From Chlorobiota bacterium (GTDB lineage Bacteria; Bacteroidota; Ignavibacteria; SZUA-365; JAADGX01), in assembly GCA_013152135.1 (NCBI GenBank), contig JAADGX010000127.1, positions 1-6,990 on the forward strand: a DNA stretch of 6,990 bases, given 5' to 3'. The notes below the pieces were generated by a model. It was not told the origin of the DNA, did not search any database, and was given only the letters and a program-made list of their open reading frames with translations. The stretch's first letter is position 1; the number at the start of each line of letters is the position of its first letter. Both the position numbers and the translations under genes were made by a program. This document shows, one piece after another, positions 1 through 5,525 of this stretch.

Positions 1-435
1 GTATCCCGAGCCTTCTTCCTTCAGCTTCTTGATGTCTTCTTCGCTCTTCAGGCCGATCTTGTGACATCCACCGCAGCCTTTCATACCCTGGGTCAGCTCC
101 ATGGGCTGCCAGTGGATGGTCGGCATGGCGTTCATTGCCGCCCAGGCGTAAGCATGTTTGCCTTTCTTGAACTGCTCGACGCGGTCCTCGTGGCACTGGG
201 CGCAGGTTTCCGGCGTGGGAATTTTCGCCTTGCTGATGTTCTTGGGGGAATTGTGCTCATCGCCGTGACAGACGTCGCACGTCACTTCGTTTTTGCTGTG
301 CTTGCTGATCTGCCAGTCGGTGACGATGTTCGGCGTCTTGATCTTGTGGCAGGTCACGCAGTTTTGCGACAGCGCCAGGTACGGTACGAGGCTGATGAAA
401 AGCGCGTACATCAACACTCTCAGTTGATGCTTCAT
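1..435 (-). CDS. hao: Hydroxylamine oxidoreductase-like multihaem cytochrome c, N-terminal part (cut by window edge)
   Basis: This minus-strand frame is open for 145 codons from ATG at 433-435 to base 1, so the C-terminal part lies outside the window. Residues 1-23 form a Sec signal peptide: Lys and Arg near the start, a hydrophobic core and a likely cut after Ala-Leu-Ser. Export to the periplasm is expected. Four c-type haem sites are visible: CVTCH at 26-30, CDVCH at 53-57, CAQCH at 78-82 and CGGCH at 121-125. The spacing, the PTPETCAQCH segment and the AWAAMNAMP stretch (97-105) before the fourth haem resemble octahaem hydroxylamine oxidoreductases. In Nitrosomonas HAO the fourth haem is the active-site P460. 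The N-terminus is much shorter than in Nitrosomonas HAO, with haem 1 at mature residue 3. Family members outside ammonia oxidisers are often thought to reduce hydroxylamine or nitrite; the deciding cross-link tyrosine would be off-window. An AGGAGG site lies 5 bases upstream. An octahaem relative of another subfamily remains possible. Confidence 0.85.
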   Translation of the reverse strand, partial: MKHQLRVLMYALFISLVPYLALSQNCVTCHKIKTPNIVTDWQISKHSKNEVTCDVCHGDEHNSPKNISKAKIPTPETCAQCHEDRVEQFKKGKHAYAWAAMNAMPTIHWQPMELTQGMKGCGGCHKIGLKSEEDIKKLKEEGSGY

Positions 436-440
436 ATGAT

Positions 441-446
441 CCTCCT
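441..446 (-). promoter_or_regulatory. Shine-Dalgarno site of the HAO-like gene
   Basis: A perfect AGGAGG on the minus strand ends 5 bases before the ATG at 433-435. It fixes this start, which also places the signal peptide correctly at the N-terminus. Confidence 0.85.
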
Positions 447-485
447 GGTGATTAAAACTACTGAATGGTGAAGCGCCAGCGATGA

Positions 486-504
486 CGCGGGCGCACAACC
501 CGCG
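486..504 (-). other. GC hairpin in the leader of the HAO-like gene
   Basis: CGCGGG at 486-491 pairs with CCCGCG at 499-504 around a 7-base loop. A second small stem, GCGG-AAAA-CCGC on the plus strand, lies at 524-535. Neither is followed by a T-run on the minus strand, so they do not look like terminators. They may be mRNA-stability or leader structures, or chance pairing in GC-rich DNA. Confidence 0.3.
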
Positions 505-658
505 GCCTCACACCCGGAAAAGGGCGGAAAACCGCGATGACAAGGTACGTTATCGTGAAATGTTGAAATCGAAAGTCGAGAGAAGATGTGTTCCCGGTGC
601 TGGCTCATGCGCGTGATTTCCGGGTTCGTTCCTGTTCTGTGCGAATCAGTACAAAGAA

Positions 659-664
659 ATTATA
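659..664 (-). promoter_or_regulatory. Candidate -10 element for the HAO-like gene
   Basis: The minus strand reads TATAAT here, inside the AT-rich block. No good TTGACA-like -35 hexamer sits 16-18 bases upstream, so if real the promoter is weak or activator-dependent. It would give a leader of roughly 215 bases. The match may be chance in AT-rich DNA. Confidence 0.2.
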
Positions 665-738
665 GATATTCGAGTCATCTATCGATTTAAATGTAGATAA
701 TTTTATCTTGTTTTTCAAGCACCAGAAAAATTTTACAG

Positions 739-1923
739 TCAGACCAGGTAGAGCCGACGCTGTGGCTTCGAGAGAAATTTCGTTTTTTCCGGAGTAACGA
801 GAACGATTTCCTCGATAGTCGCCACGCCATGTCCTTCTACGGTCAGCCGTGGTTCCAGCGTGTACACCTGTTGCGCTTCCACCTTCATGTACGGGAGTTT
901 ACCATATCGCTCCCATCGGGGACAGAGCACGGAGCCCCCGTCATGGGCCGCGCGTCCCACCTGGTGCCCGAGTGCGTGGGGATACTCGTCGTAACCGCTG
1001 GAGGTGATGTGCTTGCGGGCCACCATGTCCACTTTCCAGCATATCGCGCCGGGACGGAGGTAATCCGCAGCCATCTTGATTGCATCACGGATAACGTTGA
1101 ATCCCCGCACTACTTCCCGGGGCGCCTGTTTCTCGTTTTTCCGGCGTATGTACCAGGTGCGTTGAAGATCCGAGCAATACCCGTCCACCTTGACGCCGAA
1201 GTCGATGTTCAGGATGTGGCCGGGGCGGACGGTGCGGTTTGTGGGTCCGGTGTGGGCGCCCGGTGTGTCCGGACCGGTGAACACGGCGGGACAGTGGTCG
1301 GGGTCCCAGGCCAGGTCGAGCTTTCGTTTCCTGACTTCACGCAGGATGAAATCCGCCACCTTGCGCTCTGTCAGTCCCGGCCGCAGGTAGCCGGTGACGA
1401 GATCGTAGATGTCCAGTGTCTCCCTGATCGCGGCCCGGATGTGCCGGATTTCCTGCGGCGACTTGCGGCCCCGGAGAGCGGCAAAGATTTCCTCGGCGGA
1501 CACGAGGCGCCGTGCGTACGGCGTGTCGTTCAGGTACTCCACCAGTTGCAGGTACATGCCGTGAGTCAACCCGTCGGCCATAGGCGAGCTGGTGGAATAA
1601 TTGATTGCGATCTTTTTCGGTTTCAGGTCTTTGAGCACGCCGCGCAGCTCCGGCCCGATGCCTTCCACGTACGAGCGCACCGAACGGAAGTGGCCGTGCT
1701 GTTCGATGTTGGCCGTATCGAGGCTGCCCGCGATGGCGATGGTGTCCCCGCCCGCGGTGATGATGTACGCCGTTTGCCAAGTGCAGTGCGAGCCCACCAC
1801 CATGTCGAGGGCGGGGTCGGGCATGGTCGCGCTTTCCCGCACGAAGATGAGCCAGGCGTCGATACGCTTTTCCCGGAGGATGTCGACGGCCTGGGCGATT
1901 TTTTCGTCAATCATTCGATTCAT
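739..1923 (-). CDS. M24 family metallopeptidase (Xaa-Pro aminopeptidase / creatinase type)
   Basis: This 394-residue cytoplasmic protein has a creatinase-type N-terminal domain (about 5-145) and a C-terminal pita-bread metallopeptidase domain (about 155-380). All metal ligands of the M24 family can be placed: Asp241 (in NIDFG), Asp252 (in CSDLQRT), His320 (in ALGHQVG), Glu357 (in YTLEP) and Glu371 (in ATIEE). The accessory His224 (AHTGP) and His327 (AHD) are also present. The usual SDxTRT signature reads SDLQRT, a mild change. Such enzymes use two metal ions, usually Mn or Co, to remove an N-terminal residue before proline; some relatives split creatine or other C-N bonds, so the substrate is uncertain. 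The start is supported by AGGAAGGA at 1931-1938, 7 bases upstream, although Met4 is a possible alternative. The gene lies 48 bases after the IorA-like stop codon and is probably the last gene of that operon. No signal peptide or membrane segment is seen. Confidence 0.88.
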   Translation of the reverse strand: MNRMIDEKIAQAVDILREKRIDAWLIFVRESATMPDPALDMVVGSHCTWQTAYIITAGGDTIAIAGSLDTANIEQHGHFRSVRSYVEGIGPELRGVLKDLKPKKIAINYSTSSPMADGLTHGMYLQLVEYLNDTPYARRLVSAEEIFAALRGRKSPQEIRHIRAAIRETLDIYDLVTGYLRPGLTERKVADFILREVRKRKLDLAWDPDHCPAVFTGPDTPGAHTGPTNRTVRPGHILNIDFGVKVDGYCSDLQRTWYIRRKNEKQAPREVVRGFNVIRDAIKMAADYLRPGAICWKVDMVARKHITSSGYDEYPHALGHQVGRAAHDGGSVLCPRWERYGKLPYMKVEAQQVYTLEPRLTVEGHGVATIEEIVLVTPEKTKFLSKPQRRLYLV

Positions 1924-1971
1924 GGTTCGTTCCTTCCTGCATGTTGTTGCGCTCCGCGAAGACGGGACGCG

Positions 1972-3102
1972 TCACGTCAGTCGCGCGAGCAGCATGTTGC
2001 CGATGCGCTTGATGAGTATACCGGGGTTGAGGGCGCCTGCTTCCGGGATACCCGGCAGACCGTCCGGAAACCGCTTTCCCCACACGTCGCGGGATTCCAT
2101 CCGGCCCTCCTGTCGGGCGTTGCGAAGGATTTCCACGACCTGTGATTCGATGAAACCGCGTTTCTCTTCGACCACGAACAGCTCGTCCGCATTCGCCGCG
2201 AACGCCAGCACGACCTCCGGATCGACCGGGTAGGTGACACCGAGCTTGAGCACGGGAAATTCTCCGTCGGTCCCGAGTTCGTAAAGAGCGTGCCGGAGGT
2301 AGTTATACGTGTTGCCGCTTGTGACGAACCCGATCCGCCGGTCCGGCCCCGGTTCCACGCGGTTCAGACCGGATTCGCGGATGACCTCCAGGAACAGGGG
2401 CATGCGCCTTTCGATGATGTCGCGTTCGAGTTCGCCGGAGTTGGGAGGAACGGCGACCCTCTGGCGCACCCGGATTTTGCTTGTATCCACCATCACCGGG
2501 TGATGCATCGAGATGACAGGCTTCACGTTCGGATGGACGATAACCGTGCCGCCGCCGTCCGCCTGGTTGGTAGTGATAATCATTCCCGCCAGGAGCTGTG
2601 AGCGTCCGGCAATGTCGAGAGCGAGCTTGATCCAGTCCTTGATTTCCTGGTTAGTGGCCGGCTCGAAAACCGGGATCTTGGCGGAGAAAAACGTGTAGCG
2701 AGAATCGGCGCCGACTTGCGTACTGGAAAGAGCCGGGTCGTCGCCCGCGACGCAAAGGGCCGCGCTTCCAGCTTCCGGGATGGTGTAATTGACGATGGCC
2801 ATCCCGTCCAGGGCAACGTACGCGCCCACGCTCTTGAATACGGCCATGGCCCGAACGCCAGGCACCGACATGGCGCCGTGGAGCATGGAAGCGGCCTGGT
2901 TCTCGTTGTTGGCGATGATGCCCTTGATACCGTACTCCTTCAGCACGTCGCTGATCTGTTCCAGCACGGTAAAGACACCCGCCACCGGCGAACCGGGATA
3001 GCCCGTGAAAAGAGAGACGCCGGCCTCGAGGGCGCCTTTTACAATCAACTCGTTTCCTTCGAAGACTTCGCTTCCTTCGGCCAGCGTGAATCGGTTCTCC
3101 AT
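1972..3102 (-). CDS. IorA-like protein: stand-alone pyrimidine-binding half of indolepyruvate ferredoxin oxidoreductase
   Basis: From ATG at 3100-3102 the product has 376 residues. Residues 14-190 resemble the N-terminal pyrimidine-binding domain of indolepyruvate:ferredoxin oxidoreductase alpha subunits: FEGNELIVKGALEAGV (14-29), FTGYPGSP (32-39), ANNENQAASM with the putative TPP-activating Glu68, FKSVGAYVALD (89-99), and GDDPALSSTQVGADSRY (120-136). Residues about 255-330 match the following transketolase-C-like domain, ending in FVVEEKRGFIESQV. A normal IorA has about 600 residues and continues with a TPP-diphosphate-binding domain and a CxxC-rich ferredoxin domain. Both are absent here, and the next gene is a peptidase. 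The protein therefore cannot be a complete oxidoreductase unless a partner supplies these parts. A TTG start at 3153 would add 17 residues overlapping the hydrolase gene. I prefer the ATG because it gives an N-terminus of family length and lies one base after the hydrolase stop (TGATATG), which suggests translational coupling; it has no good Shine-Dalgarno site of its own. Confidence 0.82.
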   Translation of the reverse strand: MENRFTLAEGSEVFEGNELIVKGALEAGVSLFTGYPGSPVAGVFTVLEQISDVLKEYGIKGIIANNENQAASMLHGAMSVPGVRAMAVFKSVGAYVALDGMAIVNYTIPEAGSAALCVAGDDPALSSTQVGADSRYTFFSAKIPVFEPATNQEIKDWIKLALDIAGRSQLLAGMIITTNQADGGGTVIVHPNVKPVISMHHPVMVDTSKIRVRQRVAVPPNSGELERDIIERRMPLFLEVIRESGLNRVEPGPDRRIGFVTSGNTYNYLRHALYELGTDGEFPVLKLGVTYPVDPEVVLAFAANADELFVVEEKRGFIESQVVEILRNARQEGRMESRDVWGKRFPDGLPGIPEAGALNPGILIKRIGNMLLARLT

Positions 3103-3103
3103 A

Positions 3104-3904
3104 TCAAGAGAATATGCTGTGTGCGCGGAACAATTCCAATGCGACTCCGGCAAGCGCGCCGGTTTGTGTCTCCTGCATCGGGTGCGCCGACCCCGGTATC
3201 ACGGCCAGTGAACCGCACGGAAGCATCCCGGCAAGTTGCTCGACTTCACGAATCGGGAGCATGGCGTCACGGTCGCCGCACGAAACACAGACGGGAGTAG
3301 CGATGGTGGAAACATCGAACGTACTCATGGACTCCGGCAGAGTAGCTACGTACGTGGAGGCGATACTGCAAAGCTCCTTCCAATGGTCCGCGCCCTGTGG
3401 AGCGTGATCCTCGCGGAGAACCTCGACCCAGCGGGGATTGTTTTCGGCAAGGACCTCGGGACGGAGATTCGCGGCGAACTCGTCCGCTTCCGGTTGCGTC
3501 CAGAAGAACCGTGTCGCGTGCATCATCAGCGCGTTCACGACGTCCGGGCGGCGTTCCGCCATCATCAACCCGACGAATCCACCGAAGGAATACCCGAAAA
3601 CATGGACCCGTGGCAGAGCGAGATGTTCGCACAACGCGATCATAGCTTCCGCCGTGTGACGGGGATCCAGGGTCGCGCCCGTCGATGCGCCGTGGGCGGG
3701 AATGTCGGGACATACAAGTTGGTAATCGGAAAAATACGGAACCATGCAGGCCAGTTCCCGTTCAAACGTCCCCAGCATGCCGTGCAGCATCAGGATGGGC
3801 TCACCCGTCGCTGTCCCGAGAACGAGGTAGGATATTTCCGTTTTCTTGTATTGAAAAGAACGGCGAAATGTCAAATCAACTCCTTTCCTGATCCATGTCA
3901 ACAT
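3104..3904 (-). CDS. Alpha/beta-fold hydrolase
   Basis: This is a single-domain alpha/beta hydrolase of 266 residues from ATG at 3902-3904. It has the oxyanion-hole HGMLG (41-45), the nucleophile elbow GYSFGG with Ser106, the acid in GDRDAMLP (probably Asp213) and the catalytic His241 (GSAHPMQ). The triad looks complete, so an esterase, lactonase or C-C-bond hydrolase activity is expected, but the substrate cannot be told from sequence. There is no signal peptide. The start is uncertain: the ATG has no Shine-Dalgarno site, while an in-frame TTG at 3872-3874 (codon 11) is preceded by AGGAAAGGAG at 5 bases spacing. It would give a 256-residue protein beginning just before the first beta strand, which is equally or more plausible. 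It is the first gene of the minus-strand operon, and its TGA at 3104-3106 is one base from the IorA-like ATG. Confidence 0.85.
   Translation of the reverse strand: MLTWIRKGVDLTFRRSFQYKKTEISYLVLGTATGEPILMLHGMLGTFERELACMVPYFSDYQLVCPDIPAHGASTGATLDPRHTAEAMIALCEHLALPRVHVFGYSFGGFVGLMMAERRPDVVNALMMHATRFFWTQPEADEFAANLRPEVLAENNPRWVEVLREDHAPQGADHWKELCSIASTYVATLPESMSTFDVSTIATPVCVSCGDRDAMLPIREVEQLAGMLPCGSLAVIPGSAHPMQETQTGALAGVALELFRAHSIFS
3880..3889 (-). promoter_or_regulatory. Strong Shine-Dalgarno site inside the annotated hydrolase frame, pointing to a TTG start
   Basis: The minus strand reads AGGAAAGGAG, and its GGAG ends 5 bases before the in-frame TTG at 3872-3874. The upstream ATG at 3902-3904 has nothing comparable. 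This suggests that translation starts at TTG, 30 bases downstream of the longest frame. Confidence 0.55.
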
Positions 3905-3913
3905 CCAGATGAA

Positions 3914-3944
3914 AATAAATGCGACAATTTTGCAATAAATGCAA
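3914..3944. promoter_or_regulatory. Direct repeat and dyad in the divergent promoter region
   Basis: AATAAATGC occurs at 3914-3922 and again at 3934-3942, a 20-base period or about two helical turns. The second copy overlaps a perfect inverted repeat, TTGCA-N5-TGCAA at 3930-3944. Such an arrangement suits a dimeric regulator acting on the hydrolase operon, the kinase gene or both. On the minus strand TTGCAT within this element could also serve as a -35 hexamer, with an AT-rich -10 region about 17 bases further on. Which of these applies cannot be decided by eye. Confidence 0.35.
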
Positions 3945-3951
3945 GTGTGGG

Positions 3952-3964
3952 AATGGAATCCATT
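3952..3964. promoter_or_regulatory. Second dyad in the divergent promoter region
   Basis: AATGG-AAT-CCATT is a perfect 5-bp inverted repeat with a 3-base spacer, 7 bases from the TTGCA dyad. It may be a second operator. By size alone it could also occur by chance. Confidence 0.25.
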
Positions 3965-4038
3965 GCATCCGAAAGGCGGGATTTCTAACTTGATTTCAGA
4001 ACAAGCCGCTTATTTGAAAAGCGATGACAATATTTCAT

Positions 4039-4045
4039 GGGGGAG
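4039..4045 (+). promoter_or_regulatory. Shine-Dalgarno site of the histidine kinase gene
   Basis: GGGGGAG lies 4 bases before ATG at 4050-4052 and supports this start over the next in-frame Met (codon 6). Confidence 0.65.
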
Positions 4046-4049
4046 ATGA

Positions 4050-5525
4050 ATGATTCGAGAGCGTATGGGAAAGGCTGAACAATCGAAGCAATTTACCCTT
4101 GACACAAATCTCTACAGGAGGTTTTGCGACGTAGCGTGCGAACCCATCCTCGTATTCCAGGTTCCGGAGGGCCGGCTGGTGCATTGCAACGAGGCTGCTT
4201 GCGACGTGTTCGGCGCCACTTCCGATCAGCTCTTGAATCGAACCGACGACGACTTGTTCGCGGATTTCCGGTTGAAGGATGTCATTAACGGCAGGGGAAA
4301 GACCGCGGAACGGCGATACACGGGGACGGTCAACATCAAGCGCGACGACGGCGTGGTCGTCTTGGCCCGGTCCAGGGGAGAAGTGATGGAGCTGGAAAAA
4401 GACCGCTTGTTTTTCATGAGCCTCCATCCCGTGGCGCGCGAGGAGTATTCCGAGGGGCGGCTGCAGACGGTGCTGGAAGAAATGTCCATCATCCTGGAAA
4501 ACATCCGGGACAGCGTGTGCCTGACCGATACCGGCGGAAACATCGTGTTCGCCAACCCCGCTTTTTCCAACATGGTTCATCACCCTTTGGCCGACGTTCT
4601 GGGGACGACGGTCTTTTCCCTCTTTCCCGAATCTTTGCGCGGAAACATCGAGCAGCCTTTTCGCCGTCTTGTCTCCGATCCGGAGGAAGAGCCCGTCGAA
4701 ATCGTCCTGGAAAGCGAACCGGAAAACATCTTCCTGGAAATACGGATAGAAAGCATCCACACCGAAGCGGGAAACCATTACCTGTTGTTCGTTTTTCACG
4801 ACTTCTGGCTGCTGCGGAAGGAAGCCCAGCGAGGCGCGGTTTCGGAAGATTGGTTTCAGTACATTTTCCGCGGCGCTCCCCACGGCCTGGTGCTTTTCAA
4901 CGAAGCGGGGCGCTTGATTGACATCAACAAGCGAGCGCTGGAAATGTTGAATCTGCCCGATGCGCGGACCGCCATTTCCGCCGAGCTTTTCAATACATCC
5001 GATCCCGAGATCCTCGACCTCGGGAAAGCGGACGCGGATACCGTCGTCAAGAAGGTCTTCGAGGGCGGAGCGAAGGAGTTTCCGCTGCCGGCGAAATTCA
5101 AGGGCAAGAAAGTATTCCGGCTACGGTACCAACCCATCCTGCACAAGAGCGGCAGGCGCAGCATCGTTCTTTCCATATCCGAACGCGCGCCGGAAAAGGC
5201 TTCAGAGGATGCTCGCGGTGCGGACGTATCCCGTGTCGTCTCCAGCGTGCCGGACGTGGTGTATCGTCTCGACGTCAAGCGGAACGCCTTCGAGTTCCTT
5301 TCCTCGTCCGTGCTCAGGCAAACGGGTTTCACGGTGGAAGAATTCTCTCTTGATCCGACCGCGATTTTAAAGGACCAGGTGCCGGAGGAAGATTTTCGTT
5401 TTCTCTCGCACACCATCCAGCAGCACCTCGCCAACCGCCTGTGGGCCTCTCGAAGTGGAATACCGGTTCCGCAGGAAAGACGGCGAGGTCATCTGGATAA
5501 GCGACGTCAAGTCGTTCGAGTTTGA
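4050..5525 (+). CDS. Multi-PAS sensor histidine kinase, N-terminal part (frame interrupted)
   Basis: These 491 codons carry PAS domains at about 21-130, 138-253 and 267-378, plus the first half of a fourth from about 393. Typical PAS features are visible: EPILVFQVPEGRLVHCNEAA in the first, DSVCLTDTGGNIVFANPAF in the second, and HGLVLFNEAGRLIDINKRAL in the third. No membrane-spanning segment or signal peptide is seen, so sensing is probably cytoplasmic. Homology-like sequence ends near Trp465. The last 26 residues are Arg-rich and look like an out-of-frame tail, while the second half of the fourth PAS continues in another frame (next feature). Skipping one base near 5445 joins the two into a 904-residue kinase. 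Alone, this piece has no catalytic domain. It starts 145 bases from the divergently transcribed hydrolase operon. The ligands of the PAS domains cannot be read from the sequence. Confidence 0.8.
   Translation: MIRERMGKAEQSKQFTLDTNLYRRFCDVACEPILVFQVPEGRLVHCNEAACDVFGATSDQLLNRTDDDLFADFRLKDVINGRGKTAERRYTGTVNIKRDDGVVVLARSRGEVMELEKDRLFFMSLHPVAREEYSEGRLQTVLEEMSIILENIRDSVCLTDTGGNIVFANPAFSNMVHHPLADVLGTTVFSLFPESLRGNIEQPFRRLVSDPEEEPVEIVLESEPENIFLEIRIESIHTEAGNHYLLFVFHDFWLLRKEAQRGAVSEDWFQYIFRGAPHGLVLFNEAGRLIDINKRALEMLNLPDARTAISAELFNTSDPEILDLGKADADTVVKKVFEGGAKEFPLPAKFKGKKVFRLRYQPILHKSGRRSIVLSISERAPEKASEDARGADVSRVVSSVPDVVYRLDVKRNAFEFLSSSVLRQTGFTVEEFSLDPTAILKDQVPEEDFRFLSHTIQQHLANRLWASRSGIPVPQERRRGHLDKRRQVVRV
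5431..5457 (+). other. Frame-change site inside the kinase gene
   Basis: The first frame is PAS-like up to about Trp465 (TGG at 5442-5444). The second frame is PAS-like from about CCT-CTC-GAA-GTG (5446-5457), reading PLEVEYRFRRKDG. Omitting one base, for example G5445, restores a continuous PAS domain. No long homopolymer, Shine-Dalgarno site or stop codon typical of programmed +1 shifting is present. A natural indel or a sequencing or assembly error is therefore more likely than recoding. Confidence 0.75.

Larger units (their letters stand above)
436..738 (-). other. Non-coding leader region between the M24 peptidase and HAO-like genes
   Basis: I see no convincing gene in these 303 bases on either strand. 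The half next to the HAO-like gene (about 481-540) is GC-rich and can form small hairpins. The distal part (about 650-735) is AT-rich, as expected for a promoter region. It contains a perfect short dyad, AGATAA-TT-TTATCT at 695-708, and a looser one, ATAGAT/ATCTAT at 662-667 and 677-682. No clear intrinsic terminator (GC stem plus T-run) follows the peptidase stop codon, so read-through into the cytochrome gene cannot be excluded, although the size of the gap suggests a separate transcript. Confidence 0.5.

Noticed and set aside
61..471. A 136-codon plus-strand frame at the left end
   Set aside because: It is antisense to the HAO-like cytochrome, whose haem motifs, signal peptide and ribosome-binding site show the true coding strand.
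829..2145. A 438-codon open frame on the plus strand
   Set aside because: It lies antisense to the M24 peptidase and the end of the IorA-like gene, both with clear family motifs. Its translation is rich in His, Val and Arg without recognisable domains, and it is typical of a GC-rich antisense shadow.
4035..4883. A 282-codon minus-strand frame under the kinase
   Set aside because: It is antisense to well-conserved PAS domains and has no recognisable motif.
5431..5457. Programmed +1 frameshift as in prfB
   Set aside because: There is no in-frame stop codon at the shift point, no internal Shine-Dalgarno element upstream and no slippery run, so an indel or sequencing error is simpler.
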